Positions 33,711-41,842 of a stretch of DNA of 64,000 nt are shown here, piece after piece. Source of the DNA: Dryocola sp036489025 (GTDB taxonomy: Bacteria; Pseudomonadota; Gammaproteobacteria; Enterobacterales; Enterobacteriaceae); contig DASXGN010000036.1 in NCBI GenBank assembly GCA_036489025.1, positions 1-64,000 of the forward strand, read 5' to 3'. The notes below the pieces were generated by a model, which was not told the DNA's origin, made no database searches, and worked only from the letters and a program-made list of their open reading frames with translations. The translations under genes were made by a program, and so were the position numbers. Every line of letters starts with the position of its first letter. Within the stretch, counting starts at the first letter, position 1.

Positions 33711-35423
33711 CTAGTCCCACAAATCCCGGGCCGGATCGAGCACCGGGCGGATAATACCGGCGCGAATGGTAAAGTCGCCAAAGCCTTCGTCGGCCTCGCG
33801 CTCTTTCGACCAGCGGCCTACCAGCTCGTCGATTGCAGCCAGAATTTCCGGTTCGGTGATGTTTTCACGGTACATGCGCGGAATGCGCGTGCCGATACGG
33901 TTGCCGCCGATGTGCAGGTTGTAGCGTCCCGGCGCTTTGCCTACCAGGCCAATTTCCGCCAGCAGGGCGCGGCCACAGCCGTTCGGGCAGCCGGTAACGC
34001 GCGTCACAATATGCTCATCGGGCACGTTGTGCTTCTCGAGCACCTCTTCAACCTTCGTCACAAACTGCGGCAGGAAACGTTCAGCTTCCGCCATCGCCAG
34101 CGGGCAGGTCGGGAACGCCACGCAGGCCATTGAGTTTTCGCGCTGCGGTTTCACCGCGTGCATCAGGCCGTGGTCTTTGGCCAGCTTCTCGATTTTAGCC
34201 TTCTCGCTCGCCGGGACGCCGGCCACGATCAGATTCTGGTTCGCGGTCAGACGGAAATCACCCTTGTGGATCTTCGCGATCTCCAGCAGCCCGGTTTTTA
34301 GCGGACGATCCGGGTAATCCAGAATGCGGCCGTTTTCGATAAACAGCGTCAGGTGCCATTTGTCGTCAATGCCTTTCACCCAGCCGATGCGATCGCCGCG
34401 CCCGGTAAATTCATACGGGCGAATCGGTTCAAACTTGACGCCCGCCCGGCGCTCAACTTCGGCCTTGAACACATCGACACCCACCCGCTCAAGCGTGTAT
34501 TTGGTTTTGGCGTTTTTACGATCGGTACGGTTGCCCCAGTCGCGCTGCGTGGTCACCACGGCTTCCGCCACGGCAAGCGTGTGCTCCAGCGGGATATAGC
34601 CGAACTCGCTCGCGGTGCGGGCATAGGTCGCTTTATTCCCGTGCTCGATGGACAGACCGCCGCCAACCAGCAGGTTAAAGCCCACCAGCCTGCCGTCTTT
34701 GGCGATGGCGATAAAGTTCATGTCGTTGGCGTGCAGATCGACATCGTTCTGCGGCGGCACAACGACCGTGGTTTTGAACTTGCGCGGCAAATACGTCGCG
34801 CCAAGAATCGGCTCTTCGTCGGTGGTAGCGACTTTCTCTTTATCCCACCAGATCTCAGCATAGGCGCGGGTGCGCGGCAGCAGGTGTTCGGAGAGCTTTT
34901 TCGCCCACTCGTAGGCTTCCTGATGCAGCTCAGACTCAACCGGGTTGGAAGTACAAAGCACGTTGCGGTTCACGTCGTTCGCCGTAGCCAGCGCGTCCAG
35001 CCCCACTTCGTGTAGCATTTCATGAGCGGGCTTGACGTTCTTTTTCAGAATGCCGTGAAACTGGAAGGTCTGCCGGTTGGTCAGGCGGATGCTGCCGTAG
35101 AGGGTTTTATCTTCAGCAAACCTGTCGATAGCGCGCCACTGCTGCGTGGTGATAATCCCACCCGGCAGGCGGCAGCGCAGCATCATCGCGTGGCGCGGCT
35201 CCAGCTTCTGCTCGGCGCGTTCGGCGCGGATATCGCGGTCGTCCTGCTGATACATGCCGTGGAAGCGGATGAGCAGGAAGTTATCGCCCCGAAAGCCGCC
35301 GGTCAGCCCGTCCTGCAAATCTTCTTTAATGGTTCCGCGCAGGTAGTTGCTCTCAAGCTTCAGGCGCTCGGCGTCAGCCAGTTTTCCTTCAACCACTAAA
35401 GGTCCAGGGTGTTTTTCGCTCAT
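33711..35423 (-). CDS. cysI: Sulfite reductase (NADPH) hemoprotein beta-subunit
   Basis: CysI carries siroheme and a [4Fe-4S] cluster and reduces sulfite to sulfide with electrons from CysJ. At 570 residues it equals E. coli. The cluster ligands are Cys434, Cys440, Cys479 and Cys483 (CVAFPTC and CPNGCG), the exact E. coli positions. The ATG overlaps the cysJ stop by one base (TAATG). Confidence 0.99.
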   Translation of the reverse strand: MSEKHPGPLVVEGKLADAERLKLESNYLRGTIKEDLQDGLTGGFRGDNFLLIRFHGMYQQDDRDIRAERAEQKLEPRHAMMLRCRLPGGIITTQQWRAIDRFAEDKTLYGSIRLTNRQTFQFHGILKKNVKPAHEMLHEVGLDALATANDVNRNVLCTSNPVESELHQEAYEWAKKLSEHLLPRTRAYAEIWWDKEKVATTDEEPILGATYLPRKFKTTVVVPPQNDVDLHANDMNFIAIAKDGRLVGFNLLVGGGLSIEHGNKATYARTASEFGYIPLEHTLAVAEAVVTTQRDWGNRTDRKNAKTKYTLERVGVDVFKAEVERRAGVKFEPIRPYEFTGRGDRIGWVKGIDDKWHLTLFIENGRILDYPDRPLKTGLLEIAKIHKGDFRLTANQNLIVAGVPASEKAKIEKLAKDHGLMHAVKPQRENSMACVAFPTCPLAMAEAERFLPQFVTKVEEVLEKHNVPDEHIVTRVTGCPNGCGRALLAEIGLVGKAPGRYNLHIGGNRIGTRIPRMYRENITEPEILAAIDELVGRWSKEREADEGFGDFTIRAGIIRPVLDPARDLWD

Positions 35424-37228
35424 TAGTAGACATCCCGCTGATAACGGCGCTCAACGCGCAGCTCACTCAAAAATTCATCTGCCGTTTCGGTATCCATGCC
35501 ACCGAACCCGGCTACCACTTCCAGTAAAACCTGCTCAACGTCCTTCGCCATGCGATTGGCATCGCCGCAGACGTAAATGTGGGCGCCAGCTTGAATCCAG
35601 CTCCACAGCTCCGCGCCTTTTTCGCGCAGTTTATCTTGTACGTATATTTTATGTTGCTGGTCTCGGGACCAGGCAAGATCGATGTTCGTCAGCAGGCCGT
35701 CCTTCACGTAGCGCTGCCATTCCACCTGATACAGGAAGTCGTCGGTGAAGTGCGGATTGCCGAAGAACAGCCAGTTTTTACCGGTCGCCCCGTCGTTTTC
35801 ACGCTGCTGCATGAAGGCGCGGAACGGCGCGATGCCGGTGCCCGGGCCAATCATAATGACCGGCGTCTCCGGGTTAGCGGGCAGGCGGAAATTGTCGTTA
35901 TGTTCGATAAAGACGCGCACTTCACCATCTTCTTCAAGACGATCGGCCAGGAAGCCCGATGCGCCGCCGGTCCGCGCCCGGCCTTCGATGTCGTAGCGCA
36001 CCACGCCGACGGTAATATGCACTTCGTTTTCGGCTTCTGCCTGCGATGAGGCGATGGAATACAGGCGCGGCGTCAGCGGACGCAGCAGCTCGACAAGCTG
36101 TTCAGCCTTCAGCTCCGCCGGAGCGTAGCGCACCATGTCGACAATCGGCGTGCTTTGCGCAAAATGTTGCAGGCGGGTTTTATCCCCAACCAGATCCAAC
36201 AGCGCCGCGTTGCGCGTCAGCTGAGCATATTTCTCAACGATATTGGCGGTGTTGATAGTCAGCTCAAAATGCCATTCGAGCGCTTCGCTCAGCGGCAGCG
36301 TTTTCCCGTCGGCCACTACGCTTTCGTCGCCCTTCAGCCACAGCAGCTCCACCAGCTCTTTCACCAGCGCAGGATCGTTTTGATACCAGACGCCAAGCGC
36401 ATCGCCCGGCTGGTAGCGCAGCCCGGAATCGCCGAGGTCGATTTCAATATGACGAACGTCTTTTTCAGAGTCGCGGCCGGTAATCTTCTGGTTTACCGCG
36501 AGCGTGGCCGCCAGCGGCTCTTCTTTGCTATACGGGCTGGAGAAAACTTCATTCACCGCGCCGGTGGCGGTCACCGCAGCCTGAGCAGGCGTTTCCGCAG
36601 GCACGCGCGACTTCAGCAGCTCGACGATTTTACCGCGCCACTCCTGCGCTGCGGCCTGGAACTCCACGTCGGTGTCCACGCGGTCAAGCAGGCGCACGCC
36701 GCCCAGCTCGGCCAGCTTCGTATCGAAGTCTTTCCCGGACTGGCAGAAGAACTCGTAGGAGGTGTCGCCAAGGCTAAAGACGGCAAATGCCGTTTCGCTC
36801 AGCTTCGGCGCTTTTTTGGAGAACAGGAATTTGTGCAGCGCCACCGCTTCTTCCGGCGGCTCGCCTTCGCCCTGGGTCGAAGTCACGACAACCAGCAGTT
36901 TTTCCTGGGCAATCTGTTTGAATTTGTAGTCACCCGCGTTGACCAGGTTGACGTTCAGCTTTGCCGCCAGCAGGTCGTCACGCAGCTGTTCGCTCACGCG
37001 GCGCGCGTTGCCGGTCTGTGAAGCTGAAATCAGAGTAATAACCGGAGCCTCTGCCGCCGGCGGCTGAACCGCTGCCACGGCGCCAGGCTGCTGGTTAATC
37101 ATTCCCCAAAAATAGCCGGATAGCCAGGCCAGTTGAGTCTGCGAAAAGTCGGTTGTCGCCGCCTGGAGGCGTGCCAGCTGCTCCGGGGTTAGCGGCAGCA
37201 AAGCTGTCGGTGGGGCCTGAGTTGTCAT
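35423..37228 (-). CDS. cysJ: Sulfite reductase (NADPH) flavoprotein alpha-subunit
   Basis: CysJ passes electrons from NADPH through FAD and FMN to CysI. I start at MTTQAPPTALLPLTPEQLARL, giving 601 residues (599 in E. coli); 15 codons upstream in frame are not conserved. In order: flavodoxin domain (SASQTGNARRVSEQLRDDL, TSTQGEGEPPEEA), FAD-binding domain (PRLYSIASSQAE), and NADPH domain (MIGPGTGIAPFRAFMQQ, ending VERRYQRDVY). It is the first gene of cysJIH, divergent from queD, and expected to be CysB-dependent. Confidence 0.98.
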   Translation of the reverse strand: MTTQAPPTALLPLTPEQLARLQAATTDFSQTQLAWLSGYFWGMINQQPGAVAAVQPPAAEAPVITLISASQTGNARRVSEQLRDDLLAAKLNVNLVNAGDYKFKQIAQEKLLVVVTSTQGEGEPPEEAVALHKFLFSKKAPKLSETAFAVFSLGDTSYEFFCQSGKDFDTKLAELGGVRLLDRVDTDVEFQAAAQEWRGKIVELLKSRVPAETPAQAAVTATGAVNEVFSSPYSKEEPLAATLAVNQKITGRDSEKDVRHIEIDLGDSGLRYQPGDALGVWYQNDPALVKELVELLWLKGDESVVADGKTLPLSEALEWHFELTINTANIVEKYAQLTRNAALLDLVGDKTRLQHFAQSTPIVDMVRYAPAELKAEQLVELLRPLTPRLYSIASSQAEAENEVHITVGVVRYDIEGRARTGGASGFLADRLEEDGEVRVFIEHNDNFRLPANPETPVIMIGPGTGIAPFRAFMQQRENDGATGKNWLFFGNPHFTDDFLYQVEWQRYVKDGLLTNIDLAWSRDQQHKIYVQDKLREKGAELWSWIQAGAHIYVCGDANRMAKDVEQVLLEVVAGFGGMDTETADEFLSELRVERRYQRDVY

Positions 37229-37557
37229 GCTTGATTGGGTTCCAGTAGCAAAAGGTCCGTTTACAACGTTCAACGGTAAAAAGCATTCATAGCTGTAAGG
37301 TTAACCAGCCGGATAATAACAATTAAAGAAGGGATGGAAATATCAAATAACCAAAATGACTAACCGCTTTTTCGGGTAATCCATAACATTAAAACAGGTT
37401 ATTTAAGCTGATGATTATTATATTATTTTATGGAATGAAACGACTTGCCTCGCGCCCCATGGGGTAATGACGACTTTAGTTAATGCGCAAAAATATCAAT
37501 TCCGGTACTATGCGGCGGTTTTTCGCGCGACTTTCTGCACTAACTGAGACTGCAATA
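37229..37557. promoter_or_regulatory. cysJ-queD divergent regulatory region
   Basis: A 329-bp very AT-rich gap. The cysJIH promoter and CysB sites are expected in the cysJ-proximal half, and a queD promoter nearer 37500; I cannot place hexamers firmly. A 10-bp palindrome CCCCATGGGG lies near 37455-37464. No small ORF with a good ribosome site was found. Confidence 0.4.
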
Positions 37558-37917
37558 ATGACCACCACCCTGTTTAAAGATTTTACCTTCGAAGCCGCTC
37601 ACCGCCTGCCGCACGTTCCGGCCGGTCACAAATGCGGACGCCTGCACGGCCACTCCTTTATGGTGCGCCTGGAAATTACCGGCGAGGTCGATCCCCACAC
37701 CGGCTGGATTATTGATTTCTCCGAGCTGAAAGCGGCTTTCAAGCCCACCTACGATATGCTGGACCACTACTACCTGAACGATATTCCGGGCCTTGAGAAT
37801 CCCACCAGCGAAGTGCTGGCCGCCTGGATCTGGGACAGAATGAAGCCGGTTTTACCGCTGCTTTCCGCGGTGATGGTGAAAGAGACCTGCACCGCCGGGT
37901 GCGTCTACAAAGGTTAA
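37558..37917 (+). CDS. queD: 6-carboxy-5,6,7,8-tetrahydropterin synthase QueD
   Basis: QueD converts dihydroneopterin triphosphate to 6-carboxytetrahydropterin in queuosine synthesis. I start at MTTTLFKDFTFEAAHRL, giving 119 residues (121 in E. coli); the 25 codons upstream are unrelated. Zinc ligands His15, His30 and His32 and the catalytic Cys26 (GHKCGRLHGHSF) are present. The next enzyme of the same pathway, QueE, is encoded about 11 kb away in this window, and the ygc cluster lies between them. Confidence 0.97.
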   Translation: MTTTLFKDFTFEAAHRLPHVPAGHKCGRLHGHSFMVRLEITGEVDPHTGWIIDFSELKAAFKPTYDMLDHYYLNDIPGLENPTSEVLAAWIWDRMKPVLPLLSAVMVKETCTAGCVYKG

Positions 37918-37925
37918 TCTCATTA

Positions 37926-37955
37926 AAAGTCCGGAAGCCGCTTCCGGACTTTCTG
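37926..37955 (+). terminator. Intrinsic terminator of queD
   Basis: AAAGTCCGGAAG pairs with CTTCCGGACTTT around a CCG loop, followed by CTG. The stem starts 9 bp after the queD stop. It isolates queD from the ygcN operon. Confidence 0.8.
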
Positions 37956-38029
37956 CTCTGCGCCCCGCATCAACCTAATTCTCCCCCGTTTTTGCTAGTC
38001 TGCCCTGTCGCAATAAACAGGAGCACAGG

Positions 38030-39304
38030 ATGTCCACTCCAGATTTCGATGTCATTGTCGTTGGCGCAGGCGTGGCGGGCTGCTGCTGCGCCACGCTTTG
38101 CGCCCGCGCCGGGCTGAGCGTTTTGCTGCTGGAACGCGCCGCCCGGCCCGGCAGCAAGAACCTTTCCGGCGGCAGGCTTTACGGCTACGCCTTTGAAGCT
38201 ATCTTCCCCGGCTTTGCGCGTTCCGCCCCGCTGGAGCGAAAAATCACCCGCGAAAAGCTTTCCACTCTGAACAGCGGCGGCGCCTCAACGCTGGAATATC
38301 AGCATGCCGACGCGCGCTCGTGGAGCGTCCTGCGGGCGCGTCTCGATCCGTGGCTGTTTGCCCAGGCCGAACAGGCCGGGGTTCAATGTCTGACGGGCAT
38401 CCAGGTTGAAGCGCTGCATAGTGAAAATGGCAGCGTGCGGGGCGTTATCGTGGAGGGCGACGTGCTGTTTGCCAGAGCGGTGGTGATTGCCGAAGGCGCG
38501 AATACTCTGCTGGCCGAGCAGCACCGCCTGGTGGAAAAGCTGCCCAAAGAAGGCGTGGCGGTCGGCGTGAAAGAGGTGCTTGCGCTGCCGAGAGAAACGC
38601 TGGAAAACCGCTTTGCCCTGGAGGCAAACGAAGGTGCGGCCTGGCTATTTACCGGCGGCATCTGCGCGGATCTCCCCGCCGGTGGCTTCCTGTATACCAA
38701 TGACGAAACGCTTTCCCTCGGTTTAGTTTGCCCTCTTTCCTCGCTTCGCGGCGCACCGGCCCCGCTGCCGGAACTTCTGGAACAGTTCAAACAGCATCCT
38801 GCTCTGCGCCCTTTGCTGCGAGGGGCTGAAGTGATGGAATACGGCGCGCATCTGGTGCCGGAATGCGGATTGAAGGGCATGCCCGAGCGCCTGGCGGGCA
38901 AAGGCTATCTGCTGGTGGGCGACAGCGCCCGCTTCTGCGTCAACACCGGCTTTACGATCCGCGGCATGGATCTGGCTGCGCTTTCCGCGCAGGCTGCGGC
39001 GCAAACGTTAATCATCGCGTTACAGCAGGATAGCGATGTTGATATGCAGCCTCTCTATCAGCGGCAGCTGGAGGCCAATTCGCTGTGGTCGATAATGTCC
39101 CGCTATCAGAAGATGCCCGAATTCCTGCGAACGCCCGCGCTTTACCAGGCTTACCCGGATCTGCTCGCAGAGCTTCAGCGGGATATTTACACCGTTGATT
39201 CCGCCCCGCCGCAGCGCGTGGCAACAATATTGTGGCGGCACGCCCGGCGTACCGGCTGGCCGCGCCTGCTGAAGGATATTTTCCGCGGAGGAAGGAGCCT
39301 GTGA
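38030..39304 (+). CDS. ygcN: FAD-dependent oxidoreductase YgcN (FixC-like)
   Basis: A 424-residue flavoprotein related to FixC and to electron-transfer flavoprotein:quinone oxidoreductase. The N-terminal dinucleotide fold is VIVVGAGVAGCCCATLCARAGLSVLLLE, and a second FAD motif is GYLLVGDSARFCVNTGFTIRGMD. It should accept electrons from the YgcQ/YgcR flavoprotein and, with the YgcO iron-sulfur protein, pass them to quinone. It starts behind AGGAGCACAGG and its stop overlaps the ygcO GTG by 4 bp. The natural electron donor and the pathway are unknown. Confidence 0.92.
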   Translation: MSTPDFDVIVVGAGVAGCCCATLCARAGLSVLLLERAARPGSKNLSGGRLYGYAFEAIFPGFARSAPLERKITREKLSTLNSGGASTLEYQHADARSWSVLRARLDPWLFAQAEQAGVQCLTGIQVEALHSENGSVRGVIVEGDVLFARAVVIAEGANTLLAEQHRLVEKLPKEGVAVGVKEVLALPRETLENRFALEANEGAAWLFTGGICADLPAGGFLYTNDETLSLGLVCPLSSLRGAPAPLPELLEQFKQHPALRPLLRGAEVMEYGAHLVPECGLKGMPERLAGKGYLLVGDSARFCVNTGFTIRGMDLAALSAQAAAQTLIIALQQDSDVDMQPLYQRQLEANSLWSIMSRYQKMPEFLRTPALYQAYPDLLAELQRDIYTVDSAPPQRVATILWRHARRTGWPRLLKDIFRGGRSL

Positions 39305-39573
39305 ACATCAATGAAAAACTGGCAAAAAATCGCTATATCCCGGATGCTGAACCGCATATCGTTCCGGCCAGCCACGCCGATTGCGCCGCGCTTTCTCTGC
39401 TGGTGAATGCCTGTCCGGCGGGCCTGTACCATCTGAATCAGGACGGCAGCCTGCGCATCGACGTCGGCGGCTGTCTGGAATGCGGCACCTGCCGCCTGCT
39501 GTGCGATGAGCAAACCCTCAGCCGCTGGCGCTATCCGCCCGCGGGCTTTGGTATCCAGCTACGCTTTGGTTAA
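39301..39573 (+). CDS. ygcO: Ferredoxin-like protein YgcO (FixX-like)
   Basis: A 90-residue protein starting with GTG in a GTGA overlap with the ygcN stop and behind GGAGGAAGGAG. The start gives MNINEKLAKNRYIPDAEPHIV; a longer open frame upstream lies inside ygcN. The motif CLECGTCRLLC plus an upstream ACPAGLYHL cysteine fits the FixX-type single [4Fe-4S] ferredoxin. It is the predicted electron carrier between YgcN and the quinone pool or the partner of YgcN in a membrane-linked complex. Confidence 0.9.
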   Translation: MNINEKLAKNRYIPDAEPHIVPASHADCAALSLLVNACPAGLYHLNQDGSLRIDVGGCLECGTCRLLCDEQTLSRWRYPPAGFGIQLRFG

Positions 39574-39588
39574 ACGTGATCCCTTCGC

Positions 39589-39612
39589 CGTTGCGGGCCA
39601 CGGCCTGCAACG
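39589..39612 (+). repeat. Inverted repeat between ygcO and ygcP
   Basis: CGTTGC and GCAACG arms with an inner GGGCC/GGCCT pairing form a compact hairpin 16 bp after ygcO and 28 bp before ygcP. No U-tract follows. It could lower or tune expression of the regulator gene within its operon. Confidence 0.4.
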
Positions 39613-39640
39613 TTTCGGGTAAAAAGAATGGAGTTTCGCT

Positions 39641-40216
39641 GTGTCTTTAATGCCTTTACTCAAGCAACACCCGCTTATCGCGGCGGTAAAAGATAATCAG
39701 AGCCTGCAGCTGGCGCTGGCGTCTGATTGCAAGTTTATATCGGTGCTCTACGGCAATATCTGCACCATTACCGGCATCGTCCAGCAGATCAAAAAGGCCG
39801 ACAAGTACGCCTTTGTCCACGTGGATTTACTGGAAGGCACCTCAAATAAAGAGATCGTGATTAACTTCCTCAAGCTGGTCACGACCGCCGACGGCATTAT
39901 CAGCACCAAGGCTTCAATGGTGAAAGCCGCCAGGGCGCAGGGCTTCTTCGCCATTCACCGGCTGTTTATCGTCGATTCAATTTCGTATCACAATATTGAT
40001 AAGCAGGTGGCGCAGTCGAACCCTGACTGCATTGAAATTCTGCCCGGCTGCATGCCGAAGGTGATGAAGTGGGTGACGGATAAGATCGATCTGCCGGTTA
40101 TCGCCGGTGGTCTGGTCTGCGATGCGGAGGACGCCAACAACGCACTCAACGCCGGGGCGCTCGCCATTGCCACCACCAATACCGGCGTCTGGCAATTGGC
40201 TAAGCTTCTTCCGTAA
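39641..40216 (+). CDS. ygcP: Putative antiterminator YgcP (GlpP family)
   Basis: A 191-residue protein of the glycerol-3-phosphate-responsive antiterminator family (GlpP, PF04309-type), a TIM-barrel-like fold. Landmarks are VLYGNICTITGIVQQIKKADKYAFVHVDLLEG, DGIISTKASMVKAARAQGFFAIHRLFIVDS and DCIEILPGCMPKVMKWV, then GLVCDAEDANNALNAGALAIATTN. In Bacillus, GlpP with glycerol-3-phosphate lets polymerase read through leader terminators. The start is GTG with GGAG upstream. It is the last gene of ygcNOP and converges on ygcQ, overlapping its 3' end by 17 bp. The only matching leader elements I found in this window are the two between ygcW and yqcE, which I propose as its targets. Confidence 0.88.
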   Translation: MSLMPLLKQHPLIAAVKDNQSLQLALASDCKFISVLYGNICTITGIVQQIKKADKYAFVHVDLLEGTSNKEIVINFLKLVTTADGIISTKASMVKAARAQGFFAIHRLFIVDSISYHNIDKQVAQSNPDCIEILPGCMPKVMKWVTDKIDLPVIAGGLVCDAEDANNALNAGALAIATTNTGVWQLAKLLP

Positions 40217-41066
40217 CGATTTCAGCCAGCGCCTCCAGCACCGGCAGCAGCTCATCAACGATACCCACGTCCGCCTGTGCGAAAACGGGCGCGCGCGGAT
40301 CGTTGTTGATGGCGACAATAAACTGGCTGCGGCCGATGGCGCTGGTAAAAGCGGACGCGCCGGAAACCCCGGCCACAATGCAGATTTCCGCGGCCACCTG
40401 CGCACCGGAAACGCCAATCAGCCTTTCCATCCCGCACCAGGCGTGCATCACCGCCTCGCGGCTGGCCCCCGGTTCCGCGCCGAGCGTGGCTGCCAGCTCG
40501 CTTAGCCGCCGCATATTGTCCGCGTTTTCCGCTCCTCGGCCCGCCGCCAGCACGCGCTTTGCCTGCGCTAAACCTGAAGCGCTCTCCTCCACAATCATGC
40601 TTTGACCGATCAGCCACTCCGGCTGTGTTGCTTCGATTTCAAGCTGAATCGTAGGGCAGGCAGGCAGCCAGTCTTCGGCTCCCGGCGCGGCCACCACGTT
40701 CAGGCACCACGGCATTTTTTGCAGCCCGAGCTCGGCTATCATCGCCCCGCCGCAGACCGTTTTGTGCACGCTGCACCGATCGATGAACTCCCCCTGGCTG
40801 ACGTTGCATAATGCGTCGCCGCCCAGCCTGAACGCCAGGCGCGTCGCCAGCTCAGCGCCCTGCCAGCCGGAAGGGAAAAGCAGCATGTCTACCGGGCTCC
40901 TGGCAAACTGAGCGGCCAGGGCCGAAAGCCCATTTTCCGCCATCTCCATCGGCGGAAGCTGCCAGCGCTCGCACTCCATCTGCGCCAGACGGCTGTTAGC
41001 CAGAAAGCAGCCAAACTCATTGAGCGTCAGGTTTTCACCGCCCGTCGCGACCAGCGCAATTTTCAT
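40200..41066 (-). CDS. ygcQ: Electron-transfer flavoprotein alpha-type subunit YgcQ (FixB-like)
   Basis: A 288-residue ETF alpha/FixB-family protein. The C-terminal FAD domain shows the family pattern ALRAGRGAEN-like VLAAGRGAENADNMRRLSELA, GAEPGASREAV, IGVSGAQVAAEICIVAGVSGASAF and a FIVAINNDPRAPVFAQADVGIVDE end. It should form a heterodimer with YgcR. Its start overlaps the ygcR stop by 4 bp. The 3' end overlaps that of ygcP on the other strand by 17 bp. Confidence 0.9.
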   Translation of the reverse strand: MKIALVATGGENLTLNEFGCFLANSRLAQMECERWQLPPMEMAENGLSALAAQFARSPVDMLLFPSGWQGAELATRLAFRLGGDALCNVSQGEFIDRCSVHKTVCGGAMIAELGLQKMPWCLNVVAAPGAEDWLPACPTIQLEIEATQPEWLIGQSMIVEESASGLAQAKRVLAAGRGAENADNMRRLSELAATLGAEPGASREAVMHAWCGMERLIGVSGAQVAAEICIVAGVSGASAFTSAIGRSQFIVAINNDPRAPVFAQADVGIVDELLPVLEALAEIVTEEA

Positions 41067-41842
41067 GGTTCCATCCTTTTCCTGAGCCAGTCCCTGTAAA
41101 GATGATGTGCTTTTTCCCGCGCGTCTTTGCCCTGAATAATCAGCCCTGCCCGACGCTGCGTTTTGCGCATCAGCCGCAGGCAGCGCGGCGATTCTGGCGC
41201 TTCGTACTCCAGCATTTGCGCGCTTACGGTCTGCACATCCTCAGCTTTCACCGCCAGCTTTTGCCGTAGCCCCGGCGTTCTCAGGCAGTAGCGCCCGTCG
41301 CTTTCCATCATCACCACGGCGGGCAGCCGCGCGGTAAGATGCCGACGACCCTTCTCAACCCGCTGTTCAAGGCTAATAAGCTGCTGCTCAGCGTCTAATT
41401 CAAAATCGCAGACGCGGCTGAAGCAGGGCCAGCCGAGCAGCTCCGCCAGATAAAATCCCGTCTGACCGCTGTTGCCCTCCGCGCTGCGTGAGCCCAGCAC
41501 AATCAGCGACTGGGGATTTTGCCGCTGCCACGCGGCGAGCAGACCCGCGATTTCACGCGGGGAAAAGCGAGCCTCATCTTCCAGCTCAACGTTGACAGCC
41601 TGCTGAAACCCCGAGGCCTTAAGCAGGCGTAAAAAACTTTCCGCCCGCCCGCGGCCTGCACTTATCGCGGTAAGGTTTACCGAGGACTGGCGCAGCAGGA
41701 TTTCCGCCCCGGCCTGCTCATCGTTGCCAAAGCACGGGCGCGTCAGGGCGATATCCAGGCTGCCCTGCTCCGCCGCCAGCCAGTCCTTCTCCGCCAGCAT
41801 GCTCAGATCGGGCTCGGCCTTAAAGGCTAACAGAATGTTCAT
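41063..41842 (-). CDS. ygcR: Electron-transfer flavoprotein beta-type subunit YgcR (FixA-like)
   Basis: A 259-residue ETF beta/FixA-family protein, with the adenine-nucleotide binding fold and the segment LIVLGSRSAEGNSGQTGFYLAELLGWP that matches the ETF-beta signature region. It pairs with YgcQ. The start lies 23 bp inside ygcS and the stop overlaps ygcQ by 4 bp, so the ygcS-ygcR-ygcQ part is translationally coupled. ETF proteins shuttle electrons from dehydrogenases; the best local donor candidate is YgcU. Confidence 0.9.
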   Translation of the reverse strand: MNILLAFKAEPDLSMLAEKDWLAAEQGSLDIALTRPCFGNDEQAGAEILLRQSSVNLTAISAGRGRAESFLRLLKASGFQQAVNVELEDEARFSPREIAGLLAAWQRQNPQSLIVLGSRSAEGNSGQTGFYLAELLGWPCFSRVCDFELDAEQQLISLEQRVEKGRRHLTARLPAVVMMESDGRYCLRTPGLRQKLAVKAEDVQTVSAQMLEYEAPESPRCLRLMRKTQRRAGLIIQGKDAREKAHHLYRDWLRKRMEP

